64,000 nt of DNA from Paenibacillus lignilyticus (GTDB taxonomy: Bacteria; Bacillota; Bacilli; Paenibacillales; Paenibacillaceae): contig NZ_JAGKSP010000001.1 of assembly GCF_017942085.1 (NCBI RefSeq), positions 372,001 to 436,000 of the forward strand, in the 5' to 3' direction. Both the position numbers and the translations under genes were made by a program. This document shows, in pieces, positions 9,076 to 19,096 of this stretch (positions are counted from its first letter, which is position 1; each line of letters begins with the position of its first letter). The notes under the pieces were generated by a model. The model had not been told where the DNA came from. It did no database searches and saw only the letters and a program-made list of their open reading frames with translations.

Positions 9076-10464
9076 TCACCAACCTTTTTCAGAATCCTTA
9101 TTATAGAGCAATTGGGAGCGGACATCGGCAATCAAATAGAGCGTACCGGTTACGACTGCCAAATCATCCGCATTCGAGAGCGACTGCAGCCGCTCCAGTG
9201 CAAGCTTCCAATTCGGTTCGATGATGAGCTCGAAGGAACGGCCGATTGTCTCCTCCCGAATTTCCTGAACAAGCGCTGCCAGCTCTTGCGCCGGCAATGC
9301 TTTGCGAAAATCCGGCTCGGTCACGACAAGCGTATCCACTAGAGGTAGTATATGCCGCAATGTGTCACGATGATTCTTGTTCGCGAGCATCCCCATCATG
9401 AGATGAAGTTTGTCGTACTTGTACGTGCTTTTGAGCGACGCCGCCAGCATTTGCGCGCCTTCCGGATTATGCGCGCCGTCGATTAGAAGACGCGGCGAGG
9501 TAGCGATCATTTCAAGACGTCCGGGCCAGGCTGCAGCGCGAAGCCCTTCTCTTAAATCCTCATCTTCGAGAATAAGCGCATAGTATTGTCTCATAACTTC
9601 AAGCGTCATGACCGCAACAGCGGCATTCGACTGCTGATGTACACCGTTAAGGGTAATCGCGAGCGGCTCAATCGAACGGAACAGGCCTTCGAAACGGAAG
9701 GTTTGTTCATTCTCCTCCACATGCAGCGGCTGAATATGGAAATTCCCTCCGAGCATATAAAGCGAGCTATTCTTTGCTTGTGCCGTCTCTGTAATGATCG
9801 CGGCCGCTTCCGGCTGACTGACGGCACTGACGACCGGAACACCGGCTTTAATAATGCCGGCTTTCTCTCTTGTCACCGCCTCGATCGTATCGCCGAGAAT
9901 ATCCATATGGTCATGACCGACATTCGTAATGACCGAAACGAGCGGAGTCACGATGTTCGTCACGTCCAAACGGCCGCCAAGTCCGGTCTCCCACACGACA
10001 AAGTCCGGGTAAGCTACCGTGCCGTAATACAAAATGGCAAGCGCAGTAGATACCTCGAACATCGAAGGGGAACCGAGCTCCGTTGCCGCGATCTCTTCCA
10101 CCAATGGTTTCAACCTGTTGGCGAGCAGCAGCAGCGTTTCTTCCGGAATATCCGCTCCGTTGTATTGGAAGCGGTTTGTGAATTTCGTGATATAAGGGGA
10201 CGTAAACGTCCCCACATCATACCCGCAGCGAAGCAGGACACTTGTTAGATAGGCACATACTGACCCTTTGCCGTTCGTACCGGCGACATGTATAAATTTA
10301 AGCCGGCGCTCCGGATGACCCGTAAGCTCCATCAGCTTCTCAATTCGTTCCATGCCCGGACGGATGCCGAAGGCTACGAGTCCTTCGATCCAATCTCTTG
10401 CTTCTTCATAACTGGTAAGCGACGCCGACGCATCCGGCTCCGTAGTTAGCTGTTGTTCTGTCAT
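9076..10464 (-). CDS. folC: Bifunctional folylpolyglutamate synthase / dihydrofolate synthase
   Basis: This enzyme adds glutamate to dihydropteroate and extends the polyglutamate tail of folates. The 462-aa product has the Mur-ligase-like fold. The P-loop is FIHVAGTNGKGSVCAYL (about 57-73), VVWETGLGGRLDVTN follows, and the Mg/ATP region includes SVITNVGHDHMDILG. ATSPRLLIDGAHNPEGA in the C-terminal domain is the FolC signature around the carbamylated-Lys region. It follows valS by 29 bp, the same order as in Bacillus, where folC and valS are neighbours. Confidence 0.95.
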   Translation of the reverse strand: MTEQQLTTEPDASASLTSYEEARDWIEGLVAFGIRPGMERIEKLMELTGHPERRLKFIHVAGTNGKGSVCAYLTSVLLRCGYDVGTFTSPYITKFTNRFQYNGADIPEETLLLLANRLKPLVEEIAATELGSPSMFEVSTALAILYYGTVAYPDFVVWETGLGGRLDVTNIVTPLVSVITNVGHDHMDILGDTIEAVTREKAGIIKAGVPVVSAVSQPEAAAIITETAQAKNSSLYMLGGNFHIQPLHVEENEQTFRFEGLFRSIEPLAITLNGVHQQSNAAVAVMTLEVMRQYYALILEDEDLREGLRAAAWPGRLEMIATSPRLLIDGAHNPEGAQMLAASLKSTYKYDKLHLMMGMLANKNHRDTLRHILPLVDTLVVTEPDFRKALPAQELAALVQEIREETIGRSFELIIEPNWKLALERLQSLSNADDLAVVTGTLYLIADVRSQLLYNKDSEKGW

Positions 10465-10493
10465 GATTCTCTTCCTTCTTCCCGCGGTCAGGA

Positions 10494-13154
10494 TTAACCT
10501 CTTAGCTCGGCAATCCGCGCTTTCACCATATCACGTTTTTCCGCATAATCAGCCATCTTGGCGCGCTCTTCCTCAATTACCTTAGCAGGAGCTTTCGCAA
10601 CGAAGCCTTCATTGCCAAGCTTCTTCTCCACCCGCTCCACTTCGCTCGTCAGGTGAGCAATTTCTTTCTCGAGACGAGCAATCTCTTGCTCGATATCAAT
10701 CAAGCCTGCCAGCGGCAAATACATTTGGGCTCCGGTTACGATCGCCGTCATCGCTTTGTCCGGCGCAGCCAGATCCAAGCTGATGGTAAGCTTCGACGTA
10801 CCGCAGAAACGGATAATGAACTCTTCGTTGCGGGCCAGAATGGCAGCTTCGCTCTCGCTGGACGGTTTGATTTGAAGCTCGACCTTCTTGCTCATAGGGA
10901 CATTAACCTCGGCACGGATATTCCGAACCGCGCGAATCATATCCATTAGCAGCTCCATCTCGGCAACTGCCTCAGGTGCTTCTAGCGCTTTGTCATAGAC
11001 CGGCCACTCGGCGAGCGTAATGGTCTCGCCTTCATGCGGCAAGTGTTGCCATATTTCTTCGCTGATAAACGGCATGAACGGGTGGATCAGGCGCTGCGTG
11101 CGATCAAGCACGTAGGCAAGCACCGATTGCGTCGCGCGTTTGGCATGCGCATCTTGACCATTGAGGTTCAGCTTCGCGAACTCGATGTACCAGTCGCATA
11201 GATCATCCCAAATGAAGTTGTACAGTACGCGGCCGGTTTCGCCGAAATCATAGCTGTCAATCAGACGCGTAACGTCAGCAACTGCAGCATTCAAACGGTG
11301 CAGAATCCAGCGGTCGGCCGTGCCGAGCTTCACGTTAATATCGATATCCGCAGCGGTTACGCCTTCTAGGTTCATCAGCGCAAAACGGGATGCATTCCAG
11401 ATCTTGTTCGCGAAGTTGCGCGCTTGCTCCACACGTTCCCAGCGGAAACGCAAATCCTGTCCAGGCGTGCTGCTGGTCGAAATCATATAACGCATCGCAT
11501 CCGCACCGTATTTCTCAATCACGTCAAGCGGATCAACGCCATTGCCGAGCGACTTCGACATCTTCTTGCCGTTCTCATCGCGAACGAGACCGTGCATCAA
11601 TACGTCTTTGAACGGAATTTCGTCCGTAAATTCAAGCGCGGTGAAGATCATGCGAGCAACCCAGAAATAGATAATGTCATAGCCGGTTACAAGCACGTCG
11701 GTCGGGTAGAACCGTTTCAGATCATTTGTTTGCTCCGGCCAGCCCAACGTTGAGAACGGCCATAGCGCCGAGCTGAACCACGTATCGAGCACGTCTTCAT
11801 CTTGGCGAAGCGATTCGTTTCCGCAAGCGGAGCATGCGCTTTGATCTTCACGGGCAACATGCATAGCGCCGCAAGAATCGCAGTACCAAGCCGGGATGCG
11901 GTGTCCCCACCACAGCTGACGGGAAATACACCAGTCGCGTACGTTCTCGATCCATTGCAGGTAAATTTTCTCAAAGCGATCCGGAACGAAGTTTATGCCT
12001 TTACCGGACTGCTGTGCGTTAATGGCAGCTTCCGCGAGCGGCTTCATATCAACGAACCATTGTGTCGACAAGTACGGCTCAACTACGGCGCCGCTGCGCT
12101 CGCTGTGGCCGACTTGATGAACGTGATCTTCGATTTTGATGCAAACGCCGCTCTCTTGCATATCAGCTACGATTTTCTTGCGGCAATCCGCTCGATCCAT
12201 GCCATTGTAAGGACCTGCTTCGGCATTCATCGTACCGCTCTCATCCATCACAACGATTTGCGGCAGGTCGTGACGCAGACCTACTTCAAAGTCATTCGGG
12301 TCGTGAGCCGGCGTAATCTTAACCGCGCCGGAACCGAACTCTTTCTCTACATACTCATCAGCGATGATCGGAATTTCTCTGCCGATAAACGGCAATACAA
12401 TCATTTCGCCGATTAGGTGCTTGTAGCGCTCATCTTCCGGATGTACCGCAACCGCCGTATCGCCAAGCATCGTTTCAGGACGCGTTGTAGCAACCGTAAT
12501 GAAGCCGGAACCGTTCTTCAGCGGGTATTGCAGGTGGTACAGGTGACCGTTAACCTCTTTATGTTCAACCTCGATATCCGATAACGCCGTGCGGGCGGCC
12601 GGATCCCAGTTAATGATTTTCTTGCCGCGGTAAATAAGGCCCTTCTCATAGAGGCGAACGAACACTTCACGCACCGCCTGCGACAAGCCTTCGTCCAGCG
12701 TGAAACGCTCGCGCGAATAATCGAGGGAGAAGCCCATTTTGGCCCATTGCTCGCGAATGGTTTCGTTGTACAGCGCCTTCCAATCCCATACCTTCTCCAG
12801 AAACTTCTCGCGGCCAAGGTCGTAACGGGACTGACCTTCCTCGCGCAGCTTCTGTTCTACTTTTGTTTGTGTAGCAATACCTGCATGGTCGCTGCCCGGC
12901 AGCCACAGTGCATCATAGCCCTGCATCCGCTTCGTACGAATCAGAATATCCTGCAGCGTAAAATCGAGCGCATGCCCGATATGCAGCATGCCGGTTACGT
13001 TTGGGGGCGGAATCACGATTGTATACGGCTCTGCCGAAGGGCGTTTGCCCGCTTCAAAAAACTTGCCTTCCATCCAATATGGATACCATTTCGCTTCTGC
13101 CGTCTTCGGATCGTACGTTGTCGGCATTTCAGTCGTTGCTTGTTTTTGTGTCAT
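10494..13154 (-). CDS. valS: Valyl-tRNA synthetase
   Basis: This class I aminoacyl-tRNA synthetase charges tRNA-Val. The 886-aa length is normal for the short bacterial type. The HIGH motif is in [16 protein letters not shown] (about 50-65), the KMSKS motif in [15 protein letters not shown] near residue 530, and the editing domain between them ([19 protein letters not shown]). The C-terminal coiled-coil arm ([15 protein letters not shown]) closes the protein. A T-box leader lies directly upstream, so expression should respond to uncharged tRNA-Val. The ATG follows GGAGGTAGG. Confidence 0.97.
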   Translation of the reverse strand: MTQKQATTEMPTTYDPKTAEAKWYPYWMEGKFFEAGKRPSAEPYTIVIPPPNVTGMLHIGHALDFTLQDILIRTKRMQGYDALWLPGSDHAGIATQTKVEQKLREEGQSRYDLGREKFLEKVWDWKALYNETIREQWAKMGFSLDYSRERFTLDEGLSQAVREVFVRLYEKGLIYRGKKIINWDPAARTALSDIEVEHKEVNGHLYHLQYPLKNGSGFITVATTRPETMLGDTAVAVHPEDERYKHLIGEMIVLPFIGREIPIIADEYVEKEFGSGAVKITPAHDPNDFEVGLRHDLPQIVVMDESGTMNAEAGPYNGMDRADCRKKIVADMQESGVCIKIEDHVHQVGHSERSGAVVEPYLSTQWFVDMKPLAEAAINAQQSGKGINFVPDRFEKIYLQWIENVRDWCISRQLWWGHRIPAWYCDSCGAMHVAREDQSACSACGNESLRQDEDVLDTWFSSALWPFSTLGWPEQTNDLKRFYPTDVLVTGYDIIYFWVARMIFTALEFTDEIPFKDVLMHGLVRDENGKKMSKSLGNGVDPLDVIEKYGADAMRYMISTSSTPGQDLRFRWERVEQARNFANKIWNASRFALMNLEGVTAADIDINVKLGTADRWILHRLNAAVADVTRLIDSYDFGETGRVLYNFIWDDLCDWYIEFAKLNLNGQDAHAKRATQSVLAYVLDRTQRLIHPFMPFISEEIWQHLPHEGETITLAEWPVYDKALEAPEAVAEMELLMDMIRAVRNIRAEVNVPMSKKVELQIKPSSESEAAILARNEEFIIRFCGTSKLTISLDLAAPDKAMTAIVTGAQMYLPLAGLIDIEQEIARLEKEIAHLTSEVERVEKKLGNEGFVAKAPAKVIEEERAKMADYAEKRDMVKARIAELRG

Positions 13155-13204
13155 CTGCTTATCCTACCTCCACTGTATTTCTAAACCATTTAAGATTTCG
13201 AATA

Positions 13205-13505
13205 CGCATAATTAACGAAAAAAAATAAACCTCTCGCCCTTAATTCAAAGGACGAAAGGTTTAGCTTCCGCGGTACCACCTTTGTTCCGAACCATGCGTG
13301 ACGCAATTGGCTCGACAACTTTAAACAGATAACGGCTGCAGCCGGCCGGTACTTACGAAGAAAGACGCTTCGTTCATCCAGCAACTCCGGGGCGACAAAT
13401 CGCAGTTCATATCCTACAGAACCTCTCAGCGCAGCGGTTCTGCTCTCTGAAGGCATTCCTGCCAATCTTCCCCATCAACGTTCATTATAATAAAGTATTA
13501 CCCTA
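13205..13505 (-). promoter_or_regulatory. T-box leader upstream of valS
   Basis: Read on the minus strand, the leader contains the T-box core AGGTGGTACCGCGGAAGC (13262-13281). A terminator follows: AACCTTTCGTCCTT pairs with AAGGGCGAGAGGTT and is followed by eight T residues (13218-13262). The upstream ~200 nt are expected to form Stem I; I could not place the valine specifier codon with confidence. T-box leaders bind uncharged tRNA and switch the terminator off. Confidence 0.92.
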
Positions 13506-13513
13506 TTTTTTCT

Positions 13514-13543
13514 ATCATACACGTTATTATTTGCATACGTCAA
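13514..13543 (-). promoter_or_regulatory. Sigma-A-type promoter of the valS T-box transcript
   Basis: On the minus strand TTGACG (13538-13543) and TATGAT (13514-13519) are separated by 18 bp, just before the T-box leader. Confidence 0.7.
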
Positions 13544-13585
13544 TCCCAGCAGGATAGCGGCCTAATTCAAGCTTTCCACAACTGG

Positions 13586-13631
13586 CAAAAAGCCCCTTCG
13601 GGGACCGGTTGAGGTCATTCCCAAAAGGGCT
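13586..13631 (-). terminator. Rho-independent terminator after the SpoVID-like gene
   Basis: AGCCCCTT (13591-13598) pairs with AAAGGGCT (13624-13631). The minus-strand tail is TTTTTG. It separates the spoVID-hem block from valS. Confidence 0.7.
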
Positions 13632-13669
13632 GGCAATTAAGTATAGCGAGTCATCGCAATTATGCCGGA

Positions 13670-14884
13670 CTATGGAATATAAAGCACCTGTCCCTCACTG
13701 ACGCTTTGATCCGAGAGTCGGTTGTATAGCGCGATCTCGCGGGCCTGCAGCTGGTAGCGCCCGGCTATGACGTCAAGCGTCTCTTCGCGCTGCACAATGC
13801 AAATGCGCAGCTTCCGGAACGATTGTTCGTCGCCTGCTCTGCCGTAGAACAAGTTCTTCCACTCAATTTCGTCGCCGCTCGATTTGCGGGCTTCCGCGGC
13901 CTTCGCTTCCGCGACCTGCTCGGCGGCGGCTCTGGCTTCCTGCTCCCTGCGGCTCGATTGCAGCAGCGCTCTGAACCCGACGCCGCCGGCAGATTGCTGA
14001 TCGGCTTCATCCTCGGCTTGCTTGCTCGCGAGCGCGACGCGCATCTGCTTGCGGGCGGCTTCTGCCTCCGAAGCGGAAACATCGCCGTACTGCGGCACTT
14101 CCGCAGGCACCGCGGCGGCCTGTGCTTGAGGGCGAACCTGCGGTTGTTCCCGCTCAGCAGCAGCCGGAACGATGACCGCCTCCTCCTGTTCAGATGCACT
14201 CGCATTGACCGCGATCTGGCTCGGTTCATAAACAGTTGGCTCTGCGATTGGAACTTGAAACAAGGCAGCCTGCGATTCACGATTCAGTGCTTCCTGTCTC
14301 TCCTGCTCCCTCGCCCAAGCCGACGCTCGTGCCGCGATCGCCTCATTCTCGGCTGCCTCGCGCAAAGCGGCTTCTTCTACCGCTTGCCGTTCATATTCCG
14401 CCGCTAACCGCCGCTGCTCGTAATCATATTGAGTGAGTTGCGGCGCTTCCTCGGCTTCCCTGGAATGAACGACCGTTATGGGTTCTTCACGCTGCCAAGA
14501 TTCTGCGGGCTCTGATTGTTCGATCTCGATACCTAATAAGGATAGAACCCCCGTAATGTTGAGCGTTCGGGTGGATAGCAAATCCACGTCAAAGTTATCG
14601 ATCTCGACGGAAATGTCATCCAATCGATGAATACGATTCAAAGGCAGCGTAATTTCGACAGGAATCCAATGCTCCAGAGATTGTTCGGCTAAAGGCTCAT
14701 CCTGTGCGCGATAAACGCCTGTAAGGAGCAAATGGCCTTTTAACAAAACCTGCTCGTCTTGCTGAACAATCCCGATTCGCGGCACTAGCTCGATCTCATC
14801 GAGCTCGTCGATCGCCGCTACCTCTTCGGGTAAATGTACACGTTCATAGATGTCAAATCGCAAACCACTAGACGGACTGGGCAC
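13670..14884 (-). CDS. SpoVID-like spore coat morphogenetic protein with C-terminal LysM domain
   Basis: This 404-aa protein has a conserved N-terminal domain (about 1-120, FDIYERVHLPEEV ... NITGVLSLLGIEI) like that of SpoVID, which drives encasement of the spore by coat proteins. The middle (130-345) is a highly charged Ala/Glu/Gln-rich, probably helical, low-complexity region. The last ~45 residues are a LysM domain (CIVQREETLDVIAGRYQL ... GQVLYIP). Its place between hemL and valS is the spoVID position in Bacillus. The middle region is poorly conserved in this family. The gene symbol is withheld because the similarity is mostly architectural and positional. Confidence 0.82.
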   Translation of the reverse strand: MPSPSSGLRFDIYERVHLPEEVAAIDELDEIELVPRIGIVQQDEQVLLKGHLLLTGVYRAQDEPLAEQSLEHWIPVEITLPLNRIHRLDDISVEIDNFDVDLLSTRTLNITGVLSLLGIEIEQSEPAESWQREEPITVVHSREAEEAPQLTQYDYEQRRLAAEYERQAVEEAALREAAENEAIAARASAWAREQERQEALNRESQAALFQVPIAEPTVYEPSQIAVNASASEQEEAVIVPAAAEREQPQVRPQAQAAAVPAEVPQYGDVSASEAEAARKQMRVALASKQAEDEADQQSAGGVGFRALLQSSRREQEARAAAEQVAEAKAAEARKSSGDEIEWKNLFYGRAGDEQSFRKLRICIVQREETLDVIAGRYQLQAREIALYNRLSDQSVSEGQVLYIP

Positions 14885-14981
14885 GCTTGTCGTCCTCCTT
14901 TCCCCTTGTCAAGAAGCTTGGTTACAGCTTTCTTCCCTATTTATCTATATGGCAAGGGGTGGGTAGGCATGACTACGATTT

Positions 14982-15950
14982 TCACAGAGAAGCGTACCGT
15001 TCGCGGACCTCCGTAAACCAATCCGGCTCGAATGCGGACAATATCGTCTCCTCATTCGTCCAAGGGTGTCGAAATGTCAGCTGCTCGCCTCGGAGAGCCT
15101 GATGGCGAAGCTTGCTGTCTGAGCCGCCATAGAGGGTATCCCCGACAAGCGGATGACCCAGATGGCTCATATGTACGCGAATTTGATGCGTTCGCCCGGT
15201 CTCGAGCCAGACTCGGACAAGGGATGCGCGTTTGTAGACCGCAATCGTTTCATAATGCGTAATCGCGTGATCGCCTTGCGGCGAAACTCTTCGACGTCCA
15301 TTAGAGTGACGGTCTTTGCCAATCGGCTCGTTTATCGTGCCTCGGCTCCGTTTCAATGTCCCTTGCACCAGTGCAACATACTGCCTGCCGATGGCTTTCT
15401 CTCGCATCGCCTCGTCCAGCCGCAGCTGCGCCAGTTCATTTCGCGCGTAAAGAACCGGTCCGGCCGTATCGTCGTCAAGCCGGTGTATATGCTTGGCAGG
15501 CAAACCATCCCCGCGAAGCAGCCCTGCACGCGCCGCTTCCTCGTCAAGAGTTCCTCGCTGACCGGGAGCAGAAGGATGTACCGGCATGCCAGCAGGTTTG
15601 TCCATCACAAGGCACCAATCATCGTAATAAAGAAGGCCGGCTTTCAGCGACGCACCAGCAACGGCATCTCCTTGCGAGAGCGTACGAAAGATAGCATCAC
15701 TGCTTGCATCCGCAGCAATAAAGGTGCGCAGCAGAATGCTGCTCCCTTCCATCCGAATGCCGCCTACCGAGAACAGCCGGTTCAGCCATTTCTCAGGAAA
15801 TAAACCAAGGGCCAGCAGCCACTGCCGCACATGATGCGGATGGCTGCCGGCCTCTATTACTCGAACGGCGGAACCGGCGAAGCTGGCCAGCGTTTCCGCC
15901 GACAGCTTCAGCCACTCTCCGCTGCGTTCATAGTTCATCGAATATCCCAT
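14982..15950 (-). CDS. RluA-family pseudouridine synthase
   Basis: This enzyme isomerises specific uridines in rRNA or tRNA. The 322-aa product carries the catalytic signature HIHRLDDDTAGPVLYARN, whose HRLD aspartate is the nucleophile. The family's later motifs are RVWLETGRTHQIRVHMSHLGHPLVGDTLYGG. In the usual HRLDRDTSG motif one residue is Arg; here it is Asp (HRLDDDTAG), and the target site cannot be told from sequence. TAGGAG lies 10 bp before the ATG. It is located between hemL and the SpoVID-like gene, the place occupied by ysxE in Bacillus. Confidence 0.9.
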   Translation of the reverse strand: MGYSMNYERSGEWLKLSAETLASFAGSAVRVIEAGSHPHHVRQWLLALGLFPEKWLNRLFSVGGIRMEGSSILLRTFIAADASSDAIFRTLSQGDAVAGASLKAGLLYYDDWCLVMDKPAGMPVHPSAPGQRGTLDEEAARAGLLRGDGLPAKHIHRLDDDTAGPVLYARNELAQLRLDEAMREKAIGRQYVALVQGTLKRSRGTINEPIGKDRHSNGRRRVSPQGDHAITHYETIAVYKRASLVRVWLETGRTHQIRVHMSHLGHPLVGDTLYGGSDSKLRHQALRGEQLTFRHPWTNEETILSAFEPDWFTEVRERYASL

Positions 15951-15978
15951 TAGGGTTCAGCTCCTACAATACGCTTTC

Positions 15979-17280
15979 TTACAAGCGACGAAACGCCTCG
16001 TCATGCGCCGCAATGGTCGCATCAATGGCTGCTTCATCATGAATGCCGGAGACAAACATGCCTTCGAACTGGGAAGGGGCAATGCTGATACCGAGATCTA
16101 ACATGGCAGCAAAATAAACCTTGAAGCGCTCGAGATCGGAAGTTTTCGCCGTATCGTAGTTGATGACATGCTGCTCTGTAAAGAACGGGCAAACCATCGA
16201 TCCGACTCGGTTAATCGTGCTCGGAATACCGTGCTTCGCCGCATTCGCTTCGAAACCGCGCTGCAATCGAACCGCCATCCGCTCCATGTGCTCATAAGTC
16301 TCCGGTGTCAGCAGGCTAAGCGTTGTATAGCCGGCTGCCATCGCAAGCGGATTGCCCGAAAGCGTGCCTGCTTGATAGATCGGGCCGCTTGGCGCCATCA
16401 TCTCCATAATTTCGCGCTTACCGCCGTATGCGCCTACCGGCAATCCGCCGCCGATTACTTTGCCGAGGCAAGTGAGATCCGGTGTTACGCCGTACAGACC
16501 TTGCGCACAGTTCATGTGAACGCGGAAGCCGGTCATCACCTCGTCGAAGATCAACAGACTGCCGTACTGCTCCGTCACCTCGCGCAGCCCTTGCAGGAAG
16601 CCGGGCAGCGGCGGAACAACGCCCATATTGCCGGCGACCGGCTCAACGATGATACATGCGATTTGTTCGCCGAAGCTTTCGAATGCCAGCTTGACCGAAG
16701 CAAGGTCATTGTAAGGCACCGTAATCGTATGGGATGCTACGCTTTCCGGTACGCCCGGGCTGTCTGGCAGCCCAAGTGTCGCTACGCCTGAACCTGCTTT
16801 AATAAGCAAGCTGTCGGCATGGCCGTGATAAGAGCCTTCGAATTTTAGAATTTTGCTGCGTTTCGTATAACCGCGAGCCAGGCGGAGCGCACTCATCGTC
16901 GCTTCTGTGCCGGAATTCACCATACGTACAATCTCTACGGATGGGACACGTTCGCAGACCAGCTCGGCCATAAGCGTCTCAATCTCAGTTGGGGCGCCAA
17001 AGCTGGTGCCTTTCTCCGCTGTTTTCTTAATCGCTTCGATCACTTCCGGATGGGCATGGCCCATAATTAGCGGACCCCAGGATGCCACGTAATCGATATA
17101 GCTGTTACCGTCGATATCATAGACTTTGTAGCCTTCGCCGCGGTCCATATAGATCGGATTTAAACCGACGGATTTAAATGCACGTACCGGAGAGTTCACG
17201 CCGCCCGGAATTACTTTTTTCGCGCGTGCAAAAGCTTCTTTGGAACGTTCATCCGTTCTTTTAGGATTCTTTTCGCTCAT
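15979..17280 (-). CDS. hemL: Glutamate-1-semialdehyde 2,1-aminomutase
   Basis: This PLP enzyme converts glutamate-1-semialdehyde to 5-aminolevulinate, the second step of the C5 heme route started by HemA. The 433-aa product has [15 protein letters not shown] near the N-terminus. [14 protein letters not shown] carries the PLP-contacting Asp, and the Schiff-base lysine is in [17 protein letters not shown]. The ATG at 17280 follows AGGTG by 6 bp; a GTG nine bases upstream is less likely. A Crp/Fnr gene, transcribed the other way, separates hemL from hemB, so hemL probably has its own promoter. Confidence 0.96.
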   Translation of the reverse strand: MSEKNPKRTDERSKEAFARAKKVIPGGVNSPVRAFKSVGLNPIYMDRGEGYKVYDIDGNSYIDYVASWGPLIMGHAHPEVIEAIKKTAEKGTSFGAPTEIETLMAELVCERVPSVEIVRMVNSGTEATMSALRLARGYTKRSKILKFEGSYHGHADSLLIKAGSGVATLGLPDSPGVPESVASHTITVPYNDLASVKLAFESFGEQIACIIVEPVAGNMGVVPPLPGFLQGLREVTEQYGSLLIFDEVMTGFRVHMNCAQGLYGVTPDLTCLGKVIGGGLPVGAYGGKREIMEMMAPSGPIYQAGTLSGNPLAMAAGYTTLSLLTPETYEHMERMAVRLQRGFEANAAKHGIPSTINRVGSMVCPFFTEQHVINYDTAKTSDLERFKVYFAAMLDLGISIAPSQFEGMFVSGIHDEAAIDATIAAHDEAFRRL

Positions 17281-17382
17281 TTCTCGCACCTGCCTGTTAA
17301 ATTGTGACTTCGGTATGGTAAACTGCTAGGAGATTATCAGGTTGAAACTGTCGTGCAATGGAGAGGGAGAGGCTGATCATAC

Positions 17383-18045
17383 GTGCTTGAATTGCTTAAG
17401 AAAGTACAGCTCTTTGAAAATTTAAACGTCGAACAGCTTCAGCGTATAATGTCGATTGCCCGCAAGCAATGGTTCACAGCCGGCACAGTGCTCTTTCAAG
17501 AGAAAGACTTCGGCGCAGCCTTTTATATTTTGCTTAAAGGCTCCATTAAGATTTATACCCGCAGCACTTCCGGAGACGAGAAAGTATTATCGCTTCTCCA
17601 GTCCGGCGAAAGCTTCGGCGAGCTGTCTCTGCTCGACGGCCGTCCACGCTCGGCATCCGCTCAAACGCTGGAAGACTCGACCCTGCTGGTGATCTCCGGC
17701 AACGACTTCCACGAGCTGCTTCGCGAGCAATTCGAGATCACGCGCCACATTATGGCTCAGCTATGCCGCAGACTGCGTGATACCAATCAGCATGTCTACG
17801 ATCTCACTTTCGTCGATTCACGTACGCGAGTGCTTAAGAATGTCATTCTGCTGGCTAATCGACATGGCTCACGAGCCGGTAACATCATTACGATTAAGAT
17901 GCCCCTCAACTACGATGAACTCGCTCAGATGGCTGGTGTAGCCAAGCAGGAACTCTCCCAAGTGTTAAGGGACCTCGAAGATCGCCATATCTTAACGTTT
18001 AGTCCAAATGCATATAAGCTCGACTTGGCCCGCCTGAACGGTTAA
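17383..18045 (+). CDS. Crp/Fnr-family transcriptional regulator
   Basis: This is a 220-aa regulator with an N-terminal cyclic-nucleotide-binding-type beta-roll, a dimer helix and a C-terminal helix-turn-helix. The phosphate-cassette-like segment SFGELSLLDGRPRSASAQ matches the effector pocket of Crp-like proteins. The single cysteine rules out an FNR-type iron-sulfur cluster. The recognition segment is DELAQMAGVAKQELSQVLRDLED; compared with E. coli CRP (SRETVGR), the DNA-contact positions Arg-Glu...Arg are Lys-Gln...Gln. The start is GTG. It sits inside the hem cluster, divergent from hemL and convergent with hemB. Its effector and targets are unknown. Confidence 0.9.
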   Translation: MLELLKKVQLFENLNVEQLQRIMSIARKQWFTAGTVLFQEKDFGAAFYILLKGSIKIYTRSTSGDEKVLSLLQSGESFGELSLLDGRPRSASAQTLEDSTLLVISGNDFHELLREQFEITRHIMAQLCRRLRDTNQHVYDLTFVDSRTRVLKNVILLANRHGSRAGNIITIKMPLNYDELAQMAGVAKQELSQVLRDLEDRHILTFSPNAYKLDLARLNG

Positions 18046-18063
18046 CCCGTCCGGGCTTTTTTT
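18028..18063 (+). terminator. Rho-independent terminator of the Crp/Fnr gene
   Basis: GCCCG (18028-18032) and ACGG pair with CCGT and CGGGC (18052-18056), followed by seven T residues. The stem includes the stop codon. Confidence 0.7.
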
Positions 18064-18079
18064 AATGGCCGGCCGTTTG

Positions 18080-19078
18080 TTAGGCTTCGCCTCTCAGCCA
18101 GCGGGCTGCATCCAAAGCATGATACGTAATGATCAAGTCAGCCCCTGCGCGTTTCATCCCCGTTAACGCCTCCAGGACAACTGCACGCTCATCGATCCAC
18201 CCGTTTGCCGCGGCCGCTTTAACCATGGAATATTCGGCACTCACGTTGTACGCAGCAACCGGCAGGTCAAAATGCTCTTTCAGCATCCGGATGACATCCA
18301 TATACGCAAGCGCCGGCTTCACCATTAGGAAGTCTGCCCCTTCCATGATGTCCGCCTCCGCCTCGCGCAGCGCTTCGCGCGCATTTGCGGGGTCCATTTG
18401 ATACGTCTTGCGGTCGCCGAATTGCGGCGTGGAATGTGCGGCTTCACGGAACGGGCCGTAGAAAGCCGAAGCATATTTGACCGAGTAGGACATGATCGGC
18501 ACCATTTCGTAGCCTGCCGCATCCAAACCTTCGCGGATCGCTCCGACAAATCCGTCCATCATATTGGATGGTGCGATAATATCTGCGCCGGCTTGTGCTT
18601 GCGAAACGGCTGTTTTAACCAGCAGCTCGAGCGATGAATCATTATCAATAAAAGCATTTCCCGTGCGAGCATCATGATGGATCATGCCGCAATGGCCATG
18701 GTCCGTAAATTGGCATAAGCATGTATCTGCAACAACCAGAAGCTGCGGCGCCCATTCTTTGATCGCTCTTGTTGCCTGCTGAACAATCCCGTTCGGATCG
18801 TACGCCGAAGAACCGACAGCGTCTTTCGAATCCGGTACGCCGAAGAGCAGCACGGCTTTCACGCCTGAATCAACTACTGCAGCTACTTCTTGCTGCAGCA
18901 GGTCAAGAGAAAGATGATAAACGCCCGGCATCGAAGATATTTCTTCCTTCACCCCGGTACCGTGTGTAACAAATAACGGATATATAAAGTCGTCTACGGA
19001 CAAATGCGTTTCGCGCACCAGCGAGCGCAGCGCGCCTGATGAACGAAGTCTGCGGTTTCTTGTAATTGGAAAAGCCAT
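18080..19078 (-). CDS. hemB: Delta-aminolevulinic acid dehydratase (porphobilinogen synthase)
   Basis: This enzyme condenses two 5-aminolevulinate molecules into porphobilinogen. The 332-aa length is normal. The zinc-site cysteines are present in [16 protein letters not shown] (about 121-136). The Schiff-base lysines fall in [17 protein letters not shown] and [13 protein letters not shown]. It is the last gene of the hemA-X-sirC-C-cobA/D-B operon, 18 bp after the fused cobA/hemD. It converges with the Crp/Fnr gene on the other strand. Confidence 0.97.
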   Translation of the reverse strand: MAFPITRNRRLRSSGALRSLVRETHLSVDDFIYPLFVTHGTGVKEEISSMPGVYHLSLDLLQQEVAAVVDSGVKAVLLFGVPDSKDAVGSSAYDPNGIVQQATRAIKEWAPQLLVVADTCLCQFTDHGHCGMIHHDARTGNAFIDNDSSLELLVKTAVSQAQAGADIIAPSNMMDGFVGAIREGLDAAGYEMVPIMSYSVKYASAFYGPFREAAHSTPQFGDRKTYQMDPANAREALREAEADIMEGADFLMVKPALAYMDVIRMLKEHFDLPVAAYNVSAEYSMVKAAAANGWIDERAVVLEALTGMKRAGADLIITYHALDAARWLRGEA

Positions 19079-19096
19079 ATTCAGAAAGCCTCCTTC

